A stretch of 35,824 nucleotides of DNA from Polyangiaceae bacterium. GTDB taxonomy: Bacteria > Myxococcota_A > Polyangia > Polyangiales > Polyangiaceae. A program made the position numbers and the translations under genes. The DNA lies in contig JAFGIS010000141.1 in NCBI GenBank assembly GCA_016929495.1, positions 1 to 35,824 on the forward strand. The letters are read 5' to 3'. Positions 24,901 through 33,090 of this stretch are shown in pieces (the first letter of the stretch is position 1; each line of letters starts with the position of its first letter). The notes beneath the pieces were generated by a model. It saw nothing but the letters and a program-made list of their open reading frames with translations. It did no database searches and was not told where the DNA came from.

Positions 24901-25070
24901 TGTGCGTGATCGGCGGGCTCATCACCTCCACCCTCTTGACGCTCGTCATCGTGCCGGTGTTCTACAGCTACGTGGAGCAGCTGGTCGGCAGCCGCTGGAT
25001 GAAGTGGATGGGAGGCAAGTTGTTCCGCTCGATGCATCCGCCTGCTGCGCAAGAAGCTGCTGGGAAATAG
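21963..25070 (+). CDS. RND efflux pump, inner-membrane permease (AcrB/MexB type)
   Basis: 1035 residues, normal for hydrophobe/amphiphile efflux RND pumps. Starts NLADVSIRRPVFATMLIAALMVFG, the typical N-terminal cytoplasmic helix and first membrane segment, followed by GVDLFPSVEFPFITV and PGSDPETMEREVAEPIEEAV. The proton-relay Asp pair is D399-D400 in GILVDDAIVVMENI. The second half repeats the fold (EFFPAEDRSLFSINVELPTG; LMGIVTKNAILLVDFANQQ; GGAMRAPMGV). The ATG overlaps the adaptor stop by 4 bp. The end is near QEAAGK. It pumps drugs, dyes or lipids from periplasm and inner membrane through TolC using proton motive force; the substrate range is unknown. There are some AcrB-like features but no clear metal-efflux (CusA) methionines. 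Confidence 0.93.
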   Translation: MNLADVSIRRPVFATMLIAALMVFGLISYPKVGVDLFPSVEFPFITVTVIYPGSDPETMEREVAEPIEEAVNTLGGIRSLRSINQEGVSFVLIEFELEVNQDKAMQDVRDKVARIQNDLPKAAEAPVVDKFDIGSAPIMTVALSGELAPREMFRVADKIVKEELQRVNGVGSVELVGGRNREIHVYLDPDRLSGYGLCVDDVASTIRAQNLEVPAGSYQSGTRDLTVKTKGQVESAQQIAELLLPGARGMVRVRDVAQVVDGIEDAESASFLDGEPAVSLSIKKQTGANTVAVAEAVKKSVASLLPRVEKAGARLTIANDTSDYIERTIKDVQFDILFGAALAVLVIFLFLVNVRATLISAIAIPTSLVATFAFIKVAGFTFNQMTMLAMSLAIGILVDDAIVVMENIHRHLEMGKPSMKAASEATAEIFLAVLAMTSTILAVFVPVAIMKGIVGRFFVQFGLTVSFAVAMSMLVSFTLTPMMSSRLLALTHEENRLAQWVDRGMSALERVYGTIIGWSLRYRLTTMGVAVAAFVASGALVSRVKTEFFPAEDRSLFSINVELPTGTALETTSAAAEAIAADLRRHIPGIKHALTTVSGGTQGQDNEATIRVTLVDTKHRKHSQQQIMNWARARYGKIPDVTTTVQEAGIIEGGGHAQPVQYLVMGDKMDELIAVSDHLKQKLEHRKGFVDVETSYRGGKPEIDIEVDRERAAALGVPVASIASTIRTLLAGDAVSDLKSGADAYDITLQLPPDERSRIASLSGLKVRSVTGQVVDLSNVVRVKRTSGPNKIERMNRQRQITLFANLDGLVLGEAKGIVDREAAQVVPPDVNTRHEGMGRIMTESFGYMFEALILAVVLVYMILAAQFNSFSQPITVMMSLPLSVIGAFGALYLSGMTLSMMSMIGIIMLMGIVTKNAILLVDFANQQRERGADMFEALITAGKLRLRPILMTSVAMIFGMLPVALALGEGGAMRAPMGVCVIGGLITSTLLTLVIVPVFYSYVEQLVGSRWMKWMGGKLFRSMHPPAAQEAAGK

Positions 25071-25155
25071 ACGGGCATTGATCGCTGCTCATTTGAGCCC
25101 TAAGGTCCGCTCTCGCCGAGGTTGTTTGCTTCGTTCCAGAGGAAAGGTTGGTCCC

Positions 25156-26814
25156 ATGCAACGTTCGCCAGTTCATCGGGTCTTGAGGCATCCCGGACCG
25201 CTCGCGCTCTGCGTGATCTCGCTGAGCTCGGCGGTCGCGGCTCAGCCCGCGGCCCCGGCTGCTCCGGCAGCAGCCCCGGCTCCCGGGGCTGCGCCACCCG
25301 CCGCAGCGGCCCCGGCACCTGGCGCCCGGCCGTCAGCCGGCGCCGCAGCTTCTGCGGGACCCGAGGGTACAGACTCGACGATCCAGCTGCGCCAAGCGCC
25401 CGAGCTCAAGGACCCGCTCGTCGAGGCGCTGACCCCGAAGAGCGGTGGGCTCACCGCGAACGAAGTGGCGCGTCGCGCCGTGACCGCGAGCGACACGCTG
25501 GCAGCCAAGCGCGCAGAGATCGACGCCGCCGCCGCCAAGGTCGACGAGGCGGTCGCCACGTTCTTGCCGCGGCTCACGCTGACGGCGAGCTACACGCGGC
25601 TGTCCGAGCTCAACAACACACTGAGCAGCGGCGGCGGGGGGCTCGTTGGTGGTCCGGTGGGAAATCCCCTCCAGGTGGGCAACTGCCAGGAGGCCGTCGC
25701 GGGGGACCCGACCACATTGACGTGTGTAGTCACCAACGCCCAAGCCATCGCCGTCGACTTCCCCAGCCTCCCCAACAACTACTCGCTCAAAGCCAACCTC
25801 AACGTCCCGTTCTCGGATTACCTCTTGCGCCTGTCGAGCAGCATCGCCACGACCAAGCACAACAAGCGCGCCGCCGAGCTCAACGAGCTCGCTACACGAC
25901 GCAAGACCGCCGCGGACGCCCGTGTGGCCTTCTACAACTGGACGCGCGGCATCGGGCAGCTCGTGGTCAGCCAGACATCGCTCGAGCGGGTGAATGCGCG
26001 CTTGCAGGATGCTCGGGTCGCCTTCGAGCTCGGTTCTGCGACGCGCGCAGACGTGCTGAGGCTGGAGGCGTTGGTGGCCAGCACGCAGGCCGGCATCGAC
26101 GCGGTGCACGCATTTCGCGATCTGTCGGCCGAGCAGCTGTCGACCATCATGAAAGATCCGCGCCGCGAGTACGAACTCGGCGAAGACGTCATGGCGCCGG
26201 TGCCTCTGGAACCTGCGGCCACGCTGGCCGAGGCCGTGGACCGGGCTGCGGTGCAGCGGCTCGAGCTCCAAGCGCTGGGCGAGTCGTCCCAGGCGCTGCG
26301 CGAAAGTGTCACGGTGATGCGCCGCGGGCAGCTACCGCGGCTCGACGGCTTTGCCACCTACGAATACGCCAACCCCAACCAGCGCGTGTTCCCCCAGCAG
26401 AACAAGTTTACCGGGACCTGGATGGCCGGCGTCGCGCTCACGTACGTGGTGAACGACTACTTCTCGAACGGCGCCATCGCCAAGGAGCTCGAAGCGCAGC
26501 GGCGCGGGCTCGAGGCACAGCGCAGAGCGCTCAAGGACGGCGTGCGCATGGAAGTGACGGCCGCGTACCTGGACGGTCGCAAGGCCCGTGCCGCTCTGGT
26601 GGCAGCCCAGCGCGGAACCGAGGCAGCCCGAGCCGCGTACGACGTGGCGACCGAGCTCTACCGGGTCGGCCGGGCCACCACCACCGACGTCATCGAAGCG
26701 GAATCCGAGCTCGTGGCGGCGCAGCTGCAGCTCGTGAACGCGTACATCGACGAGCGGGTCGCTCGGACCCAGCTGGTCTACGCCATGGGCGGCGACCTGG
26801 ACCGCGTCGAGTAG
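25156..26814 (+). CDS. TolC family outer-membrane channel
   Basis: 552 residues from the ATG at 25156 (AGGAAAGG just before it). A signal peptide (ALCVISLSSAVAAQPA) is followed by a long Ala/Pro linker to about residue 75, unusual for TolC but common in this genome's exported proteins. Two outer-membrane-efflux repeats follow: SGGLTANEVARRAVTASDTL and AAKVDEAVATFLPRLTL in the first, then VTVMRRGQLPRLDGFATYEY and YRVGRATTTDVIEAESELVA in the second. It completes the tripartite RND pump. It is separated from the pump gene by 85 bp, so it may be slightly less tightly coupled than the first three genes. Confidence 0.9.
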   Translation: MQRSPVHRVLRHPGPLALCVISLSSAVAAQPAAPAAPAAAPAPGAAPPAAAAPAPGARPSAGAAASAGPEGTDSTIQLRQAPELKDPLVEALTPKSGGLTANEVARRAVTASDTLAAKRAEIDAAAAKVDEAVATFLPRLTLTASYTRLSELNNTLSSGGGGLVGGPVGNPLQVGNCQEAVAGDPTTLTCVVTNAQAIAVDFPSLPNNYSLKANLNVPFSDYLLRLSSSIATTKHNKRAAELNELATRRKTAADARVAFYNWTRGIGQLVVSQTSLERVNARLQDARVAFELGSATRADVLRLEALVASTQAGIDAVHAFRDLSAEQLSTIMKDPRREYELGEDVMAPVPLEPAATLAEAVDRAAVQRLELQALGESSQALRESVTVMRRGQLPRLDGFATYEYANPNQRVFPQQNKFTGTWMAGVALTYVVNDYFSNGAIAKELEAQRRGLEAQRRALKDGVRMEVTAAYLDGRKARAALVAAQRGTEAARAAYDVATELYRVGRATTTDVIEAESELVAAQLQLVNAYIDERVARTQLVYAMGGDLDRVE

Positions 26815-26917
26815 CCGGATCGGTCTGCGTCCGTTGGGGTGTGCGCGGACGTCGCACATGGGAGCCTGAACCATGGCAGGCTCGTGCCGTAGGAGTCGAC
26901 AGAGGAGAGACCACGCC

Positions 26918-27760
26918 ATGACCCAGCACGCTTCCGTCCGCGTTGCCCTGTGCGCCGCAGCCCTCGTGTTCGCAGCGTGTCCCCGAGACAAGAACGACGA
27001 CCCGCTGACCCTGGCCGAGGCGTCCCAGGCGCTCGAGGAAACCACCCTGGAGTCGCAGGCCCAGGCGCTCGCATCGGACAGTATCGAGCTGTCGACCCAC
27101 TTCACCATCGGCCAGGCCGCTCGCGATGCAGCCGCCGAGCTTCGCGAGTTCATCCTGGCCGAGCTCCCGTGCGCCCAGCTCACGCTCGAGGATGCCACCC
27201 TGACCGTGGACTATGGCGTCGAGGGTGATGCCTGCCTGTACCACGGCAAGCGGATCACCGGTCAGTCCAGAGTCTCCGTGGCCAAGAACGACCGGGACGA
27301 CGTCGTGGTGGAGCACAGCTGGACCGATCTGTCCAACGGGATCGTCGAGGTCGACGGACACGCGACCGTGACGTACACCCTGGACGATCCGAGCCGGCAC
27401 GTGGTGCACGACGTGACGATCACACGGCTCCGCGACGGGCTGGAGCTCGAGAGCCAAGGCGACCGGACCCAGCGCCCATTGGAGGGCGGCCTCGTCGAGG
27501 GCTTCCAGGTGGACGGCACCCGCGCGTGGTCGAGCCGTCGAGGCGACTGGGGCCTGGTCATCGACGACGTCGAGATGCGCTGGGTCGACCCCGTACCTCA
27601 AGCCGGCACGTACAAGCTCGTCACGCCCAAGAACAAGGAGCTCAAGCTCGGCTTCGAGCGCAAGGACGAGGACACGATCACCGTCACCCTCGCGGGCCCC
27701 AAGCGACAGTTCGTGTTCGACGTTTCCAAGACCGGAACGGCGACGCGGGTGGACGAGTAG
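26918..27760 (+). CDS. predicted lipoprotein, function unknown
   Basis: 280 residues from the ATG at 26918, which follows GAGGAGAG at a good distance; earlier in-frame starts lack such a site. Lipoprotein signal VALCAAALVFAAC with Cys at about residue 20. The mature part has DPLTLAEASQALEETTLESQ, LTVDYGVEGDACLYHGK and long stretches of alternating beta pattern (VEHSWTDLSNGIVEVDGHAT, GDWGLVIDDVEMRW), ending ATRVDE. No family recognised. It follows the efflux operon by about 100 bp on the same strand, but nothing links it to efflux. Confidence 0.75.
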   Translation: MTQHASVRVALCAAALVFAACPRDKNDDPLTLAEASQALEETTLESQAQALASDSIELSTHFTIGQAARDAAAELREFILAELPCAQLTLEDATLTVDYGVEGDACLYHGKRITGQSRVSVAKNDRDDVVVEHSWTDLSNGIVEVDGHATVTYTLDDPSRHVVHDVTITRLRDGLELESQGDRTQRPLEGGLVEGFQVDGTRAWSSRRGDWGLVIDDVEMRWVDPVPQAGTYKLVTPKNKELKLGFERKDEDTITVTLAGPKRQFVFDVSKTGTATRVDE

Positions 27761-27871
27761 CAGACGGGTGGCCCCAGCCCGGGCGCCCGCTGCACCTGGA
27801 TTTCGGGCCCAACGTGGGTGTGCTCTCGCCGCGAAGTGGCGGCTTTCTCTGGTTTTTGGCAAGGTGGCGCC

Positions 27872-29485
27872 ATGTCCCAGCCGCCGCGTTCGGTCTCTTC
27901 GGCCCAGAGCGCGGCGTGGGTGGGGCTCGGCATCTTCTTGAGCCGTGTGGCGGGGCTCGTCCGCGAGCGGGTCTTCGCACACTACTTCGGCAATCTCGTC
28001 GCGGCCGACGCGTTCAGGGCTGCGGTACGGATCCCGAACCTTCTGCAGAACCTGCTGGGCGAAGGCGTCCTGTCCGCGAGCTTCATCCCCGTGTACGCGC
28101 GTCTGCGCGCCGAGGGGCGCGACCAGACTGCGTCCCAGGTCGCCAGCGCGGTCGCGGCGCTGTTGGCCCTGCTCGTGAGCGTGCTCGTGGCACTGGGCGT
28201 CATGGCTGCGCCCTGGCTGGTCGCGCTGCTGGCGCCCGGTTTCGAGGGACAGAAGCGCGAGGCCACGGTGCTGCTCGTACGCATCCTTTTTCCCGGGATC
28301 GGCCTGCTCGTGCTCTCGGCGTGGTGCCTCGGCGTGCAGAACAGCCACCGAAGGTTCTTCCTGTCGTACGCGGCACCCATACTGTGGAACCTGGCGCAGA
28401 TAGGAGTGCTCCTGATCGGCGGCGCGCGGGTTCGCGGCTATCCTCTGGCCGAGTGGCTTGCCTGGGGTGCGGTGCTCGGGAGCCTGCTGCAGCTCGCAGT
28501 CCAGCTGCCCGTGGTCTTGCGATTGCTCGGCGCGTTCCGGCCGGCTTTCGGGCTCGTTCGCGAACATGTGCGTGAAGTGACGCACAACCTCGGGCCCGTG
28601 GTGCTCGGCCGAGGCGTGGTGCAGCTGAGCGCGTACGTGGATTCCGTTCTGGCGAGTTGGCTTCCCAGCGGCGCGGTGGCGGCGCTCGGCTACGCGCAGA
28701 TCCTGTACATGCTGCCCATCAGTCTGTTCGGCATGGCGGTGAGCGCGGCCGAGCTGCCCGAGATGTCGAGCTTGATCGGCTCCACCGAAGACATCCACCG
28801 GGCGCTGCGGCATCGTCTGGCTCGTGGTCTCGCGCGGATCGCGTTCTTCGTGGTGCCTTCCAGCGTGGCGTTCTTGTTGCTCGGCGACGTGCTGAGCGCA
28901 CTGTTGTTTCAGACTGGGCGCTTCTCGCACGACGACGCGGTGTACGTGTGGACGATTCTCGGTGGTTCGGCCGTTGGGCTGCTCGCCGTCACCTTCGGGC
29001 GACTGTATGCGTCGGTCTACTACGCATTGCGCGATACACGGACGCCGCTTCGGTTCGCTCTGGTGCGCCTGGTGCTGACGGCGACCCTCGGCTGGGTCGC
29101 CGCCCTGGAGCTGCCCGGTTGGCTCGGGATCCGACCGGCCTGGGGCGCGGCAGGACTCACGGCGTCCGCAGGCGTGGCCGGGTGGATCGAATTCGTCCTG
29201 CTGCGCCGAAGCCTGCATGCACGACTCGGCAAGGTGGCTCTCGCGGCATCTCTGCTCGGCAAGCTCTGGCTCGCAGCGGGGCTCGGCGCCATGGCGGCCT
29301 GGGCCGTGCGTTGGGGTTTGCCAGCGGGCCAGATCGATCACCCGGTCTGGTCCGGTCTCGTGATCCTCTCGCTCTATGGGCTCGTGTATCTGGCAGCGGC
29401 CTGGCTTCTGGGCGTCGCGACGGCGCGCGAGCTCGGCGCCGCCCTCGGCCGACGCGTGAAATGGGGCGAGGGTCGGCCCCGGTAG
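27872..29485 (+). CDS. murJ: lipid II flippase MurJ
   Basis: 537 residues, a multi-pass MOP-superfamily flippase that moves lipid II across the inner membrane for peptidoglycan synthesis. Start at the ATG at 27872, preceded by AAGGTGG. Signature motifs: GLGIFLSRVAGLVRERVFAH, FRAAVRIPNLLQNLLGEGVL and SASFIPVYARL (the MviN signature), and later PISLFGMAVSAAELPEMS and QTGRFSHDDAVYVW. About 14 hydrophobic segments are visible. The gene ends in TAG at 29485 and the next gene on the other strand ends at 29486, so the two converge with no base between them. Confidence 0.92.
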   Translation: MSQPPRSVSSAQSAAWVGLGIFLSRVAGLVRERVFAHYFGNLVAADAFRAAVRIPNLLQNLLGEGVLSASFIPVYARLRAEGRDQTASQVASAVAALLALLVSVLVALGVMAAPWLVALLAPGFEGQKREATVLLVRILFPGIGLLVLSAWCLGVQNSHRRFFLSYAAPILWNLAQIGVLLIGGARVRGYPLAEWLAWGAVLGSLLQLAVQLPVVLRLLGAFRPAFGLVREHVREVTHNLGPVVLGRGVVQLSAYVDSVLASWLPSGAVAALGYAQILYMLPISLFGMAVSAAELPEMSSLIGSTEDIHRALRHRLARGLARIAFFVVPSSVAFLLLGDVLSALLFQTGRFSHDDAVYVWTILGGSAVGLLAVTFGRLYASVYYALRDTRTPLRFALVRLVLTATLGWVAALELPGWLGIRPAWGAAGLTASAGVAGWIEFVLLRRSLHARLGKVALAASLLGKLWLAAGLGAMAAWAVRWGLPAGQIDHPVWSGLVILSLYGLVYLAAAWLLGVATARELGAALGRRVKWGEGRPR

Positions 29486-30934
29486 TCAGCCCGATCGGTC
29501 CGCCTCGATCGGTGCATCGGGCTCGGGTCTCTGATCCGCGCTGCCCACGGCCCGACGCGCCCTTTCGAGCAGCGCGTCTCTCTGGTTCAGAGCGGGTTCC
29601 TCGGTCACGAGCTCCAGTAGCTCGCGCAGGATCCGACCGAGCTCGGGGCCTGGCGGCAGGCCGAGCTCACGCATCAGGTCGTGCCCGTTCACGCTGAGCT
29701 CGCGAACGCTGAGCGCGCTGCAGTCGGCGATGACGCCGGCCACGCGTCGCTCGAGCTCGTCGAGGCGTTCGAGTTCGGCGGTTGCGTCCGAACCCTTGGC
29801 ACGGACATCCGCGCGACTGAGCTCGAGGACATCCGCGACCAGCTCCGGGCTCACGCGACGCATCCAGCGGCGGACCGCGGCGTCGCTCCACGAGCCGTCG
29901 TACGCGACGATATGGTGCGAGACGAGTGCCTCCACGCGCGAGCATTCTTCCTTCGAGAATCGGAGCCTCGGCAAGAGTGCCGACGCGACGTCCCGGCTCA
30001 GACGCTCGTGCTCGTAGAACGTGTAGTCGCCCTTGTCATGGTTGAAGGCCCGGGAAGCGGGCTTGCCCGCGTCGTGCAGGAGCGCCGCCAGTCGGAGCAA
30101 CGGTTTGGGGGGGCACGCATCCAGTGTGCGCATCGTATGCTCCCAAACGTCATAGGCATGGAAGCGATTCTGGCGACAGCCGACCATCGCGAGCAGCTCC
30201 GGCGCCGTGATCTCGAGCAGCCCGTGCTCTTGCATGATACGGAACGCCCGGCTGGGCTCGCGCGCTCTGAACGCCTTCATCCACTCGTCCCGGATGCGTT
30301 CGGCACTGACTTGGCGGTAGCTCCCGAGCGAGGCACGGATCGCCTTCCGGGTCTGCGGCTCGAGAGTGAGCTCGAGCGTGGCCACGAAGCGAGCGGCCCG
30401 CAGCACGCGCAGCCCGTCTTCCGCGAAGCGCTGCGCGGGATCCCCGACCGCGCGAAGCACACGGCTTCGAAGATCATCGAGGCCGCCGAAGGGATCCTCG
30501 ATCTTGCCGGACTCGGGGTCGTACGCTATCGCGTTCACGGTGAAGTCGCGACGGGCCAAATCCGCTCGAATGTCGTCGACGTAGGACACCGAGTCCGGAT
30601 GACGGCCGTCCGAGTAGCGAGCCTCGCCGCGCAGCGTCGTGACTTCGTAGCCGACGCCGTCGAGCAGGACGGTCACCGTGCCGTGCGCTATGCCCGTGGC
30701 GACCACCCGCTTGAACAGGCTCCTGACCTGGTCGGGGTGCGCCGTAGTGGCGATGTCCCAGTCGCAGCTCGCCGCGGCAGCCTTCGGATCACCTCCGGTC
30801 ATCAGAGCCAGGAGCACGTCCCGCACGGCACCGCCGACGGGCCAGCTCCTGAAACCGGCCCTGCCGAGGGTACGGCACAGTCTGCCAACGGTTGGCGGCA
30901 CGAGATCGCCGATCACCGAGACCGCGGGATCCAT
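29486..30934 (-). CDS. tRNA nucleotidyltransferase / poly(A) polymerase family with HD domain
   Basis: 482 residues. Adds the CCA end to tRNA (or is a related poly(A) polymerase). Class II nucleotidyltransferase motifs: WPVGGAVRDVLL (31-42), the metal-binding D58-W-D60 in CDWDIATT, a template-type RRDFTVNAIAYD at 128-139, and AEDGLRVLRAARF. A C-terminal HD phosphohydrolase domain has WEHTMRT and LLHDAGKPAS with H287 and D288. Between GGAVRD and DWD there is a short insertion (MTGGDPKAAAAS), not unusual. The kinase gene lies 19 bp upstream on the same strand. CCA-adding is likely but the exact activity is not proved by sequence. Confidence 0.9.
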   Translation of the reverse strand: MDPAVSVIGDLVPPTVGRLCRTLGRAGFRSWPVGGAVRDVLLALMTGGDPKAAAASCDWDIATTAHPDQVRSLFKRVVATGIAHGTVTVLLDGVGYEVTTLRGEARYSDGRHPDSVSYVDDIRADLARRDFTVNAIAYDPESGKIEDPFGGLDDLRSRVLRAVGDPAQRFAEDGLRVLRAARFVATLELTLEPQTRKAIRASLGSYRQVSAERIRDEWMKAFRAREPSRAFRIMQEHGLLEITAPELLAMVGCRQNRFHAYDVWEHTMRTLDACPPKPLLRLAALLHDAGKPASRAFNHDKGDYTFYEHERLSRDVASALLPRLRFSKEECSRVEALVSHHIVAYDGSWSDAAVRRWMRRVSPELVADVLELSRADVRAKGSDATAELERLDELERRVAGVIADCSALSVRELSVNGHDLMRELGLPPGPELGRILRELLELVTEEPALNQRDALLERARRAVGSADQRPEPDAPIEADRSG

Positions 30935-30953
30935 GTCGCCTCAACCTTTCTCG

Positions 30954-32786
30954 TCAGGGCTTCGTTGCGCCGTCTGGCCAGGGATAGCGGATGCCGTCGG
31001 CCGCCACGGGGGCGACGGTGTCTGAGCTGCGCTTGGTGGGCTTCTTGGCGGCAGGCGTACGCGCGAGTTGTACTTCGTGGTACTCCGCGGAACCGTCGAG
31101 CGTGACCGACTGATCCTGGTAGCCCGTCAGCCTGACCAGGATCTCGACAGTCCTGCCCGGCTGTACGCCGATCCGGACGGGACTCGGTCCGAGATCCTGT
31201 CCCCCTCGAAACACGTGGGCATCGCCGGGAGTTACCGACACCAGGACCTGCCTGGTCAAGGGCGCGGGCGCGGTCGGCCGCTGCTTCGCGTGGCGCTGCG
31301 ATGGCTGCGTGGCGTTCGCCGCGGGCTGGTCGGGCTGCGCGGCTCTGCGCGACATCGGTGTGGAGATGGTGACCAGCGCAAGGGTCACGGCAGCAACCGC
31401 CACGGTGACCGCCGCGATCGTCAACCAGCGACTGTGGGCGGCATGAACGGTCAAGGTCGGTGCTGACCCGCTCCTGTGTCTGCCCATCGCGAACGAGTCG
31501 CTTGCTGTTTCCTGGCGGCCCGAGCGCACGGAGAGCTCGGGAACGGCAACGGGCGCGGAGCCCCCGGCCAGCGCGTCCAGATCGGCGACCAGATCCAGCA
31601 TTGATGCGTAGCGCTGGTCGCGCTCCTTGGACAGGCACTTGAGGATGACTGCTTCCAGACCCGGCGAGACATGCTCGGGAGGCGTATCCAGCTGACCGAA
31701 CGGCGGCGGCGGCTTGTGGATGTGCTGGCTCAGGATCGACATGAAGTGGTCGCCGTCGAATGGCACCTGGCCGGTCGCCAACTCGTAGAGCATCACACCC
31801 AGCGAGTAGATATCGCCGCGCCGGTCGAGCGGCACGCCGAGCGCCTGCTCCGGGGACATGTAGGCAGGTGTTCCAAACACCGCCCCGGCGCGTGTGATCT
31901 TGCCCGCGTCGCTCGACACTTTGGCAATGCCGAAATCGAGGATCTTGACGAAGTCCGGCTGCGTCCCCCGTGACACGAGGAAGATGTTGTCGGGCTTCAG
32001 GTCGCGATGCACGATGCCAGCCTGGTGGGCGGCGGCCAAGCCTTCGGCCAGCTGACGCGCGATGTGGATGATGCGGATTTCGGGTACCTCCTCACCGCGG
32101 TCCATCAAGGCGGACAGGGGCTCGCCCTCGAGGTACTCCATCACGAAGTACGTGGCTCCGTCCGGCAGACGGCCGAAGTCGCTGATGTCGATGATGTGGG
32201 GATTGCCGATGGCGGAAGCGGCCCTTGCTTCGTTCAGGAACCGGGTCGTGGCCTCCTGTTCGCGTGCGAGGTCGGATCGGAGGACCTTGATCGCCACCTT
32301 CTTGTCGATGACGATGTGGCGGCAGCGATACACGACCCCCATGCCGCCCTCGCCGATGGCCTCTTCGACATGGTAGCGTCCGTCGATGACGCAGCCGAGG
32401 TACGGGTCGGGTCCCCGCAACCCCGGCGCGTCCTCGCAGTATGCGGGCGAGCCCCCAGCGGCAGCGGGTGCGGGCCGGGACAGTGAAACGACTCTCAGTC
32501 CGTCCGGAGTGACACTTTCACTTTCGGGCAGCGGTGGCCTGACACTCGTGGGCGCGGGCGGCCTGACACTTTCGGGCAGCGGTGGCCTGACACTCTGGAG
32601 CGGGCGGGGCCTGGCCGACGCCCGCGTTCCTGACTGGACTCCGCTCTCGGGCAATTCATCCGCGGGTGGGGCTGGGTCGGGTCGCGGCACGCGCGGCCTG
32701 GCGCCTGGTTCGGGTCGCGGCACCCGCGGTCGCGGTACCGAGTCCGGCGCCCGCTCGTCGGCTGGCATGCGCTCCTGGTTGTTCAT
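30954..32786 (-). CDS. membrane Ser/Thr protein kinase with PEGA-like tail
   Basis: 610 residues from the ATG at 32786. Residues 1-130 are Pro/Arg-rich and repetitive, including SVRPPLPE-type octads at 65-88. The kinase domain runs at about 138-405: IGEGGMGVVYRC, catalytic VAIKVL (K167), HRDLKPDN (260-267), DFGIAKV (284-290) and GTPAYMSPEQAL. All catalytic residues are present. One membrane segment follows at 454-476 (WLTIAAVTVAVAAVTLALV). The C-terminal part at about 514-575 is a PEGA-like domain (VSVTPGDAHVFRGGQDLGPS) that would face the periplasm. It is a Pkn-type sensor kinase; the signal is unknown. It lies just upstream of the tRNA nucleotidyltransferase on the same strand. Confidence 0.93.
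   Translation of the reverse strand: MNNQERMPADERAPDSVPRPRVPRPEPGARPRVPRPDPAPPADELPESGVQSGTRASARPRPLQSVRPPLPESVRPPAPTSVRPPLPESESVTPDGLRVVSLSRPAPAAAGGSPAYCEDAPGLRGPDPYLGCVIDGRYHVEEAIGEGGMGVVYRCRHIVIDKKVAIKVLRSDLAREQEATTRFLNEARAASAIGNPHIIDISDFGRLPDGATYFVMEYLEGEPLSALMDRGEEVPEIRIIHIARQLAEGLAAAHQAGIVHRDLKPDNIFLVSRGTQPDFVKILDFGIAKVSSDAGKITRAGAVFGTPAYMSPEQALGVPLDRRGDIYSLGVMLYELATGQVPFDGDHFMSILSQHIHKPPPPFGQLDTPPEHVSPGLEAVILKCLSKERDQRYASMLDLVADLDALAGGSAPVAVPELSVRSGRQETASDSFAMGRHRSGSAPTLTVHAAHSRWLTIAAVTVAVAAVTLALVTISTPMSRRAAQPDQPAANATQPSQRHAKQRPTAPAPLTRQVLVSVTPGDAHVFRGGQDLGPSPVRIGVQPGRTVEILVRLTGYQDQSVTLDGSAEYHEVQLARTPAAKKPTKRSSDTVAPVAADGIRYPWPDGATKP
32508..32609. repeat. 24-bp tandem repeat in the kinase gene
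   Basis: Units beginning CCTGACACT recur at 32538, 32562 and 32586, with a first degenerate unit at about 32508 carrying an extra 6 bp (ACTTTC twice). On the minus strand it encodes octads SVRPPLPE, SVRPPAPT and SVRPPLPE (residues 65-88). Such in-frame 24-bp units can gain or lose copies by slippage without breaking the frame. Confidence 0.75.
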
Positions 32787-33090
32787 CGCCCGACGCTCGA
32801 AGGGCCAATACCAGCACATCGCTCGTCATCACGCCAAGACGTCGCGTCAGGGCGATCCTGAACCGATATTTCCTTCGTCATTTCGAGCGGCTAGCCGATG
32901 ACATCCCGTGTGCTGGAATGGTAATTCGGCCGTTCGGTGGGTCATCCGGTAGCCTGTATTTCAGCCCTGTTTTCTTTCCGGCTGGTGGCCTGTCCCCTGG
33001 GGTTCGGGGGCGTGAGTGCACGGCCAGTGCAGTCCCGGACCATGCGCGGCGAGGTCGTTTCCGACAGGCGGGTCTGCTACATCGGCGCCG

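Noticed and set aside
26690..29341. 883-residue minus-strand open frame
   Set aside because: Antisense to tolC end, a lipoprotein gene and murJ, all of which have clear family or signal features.
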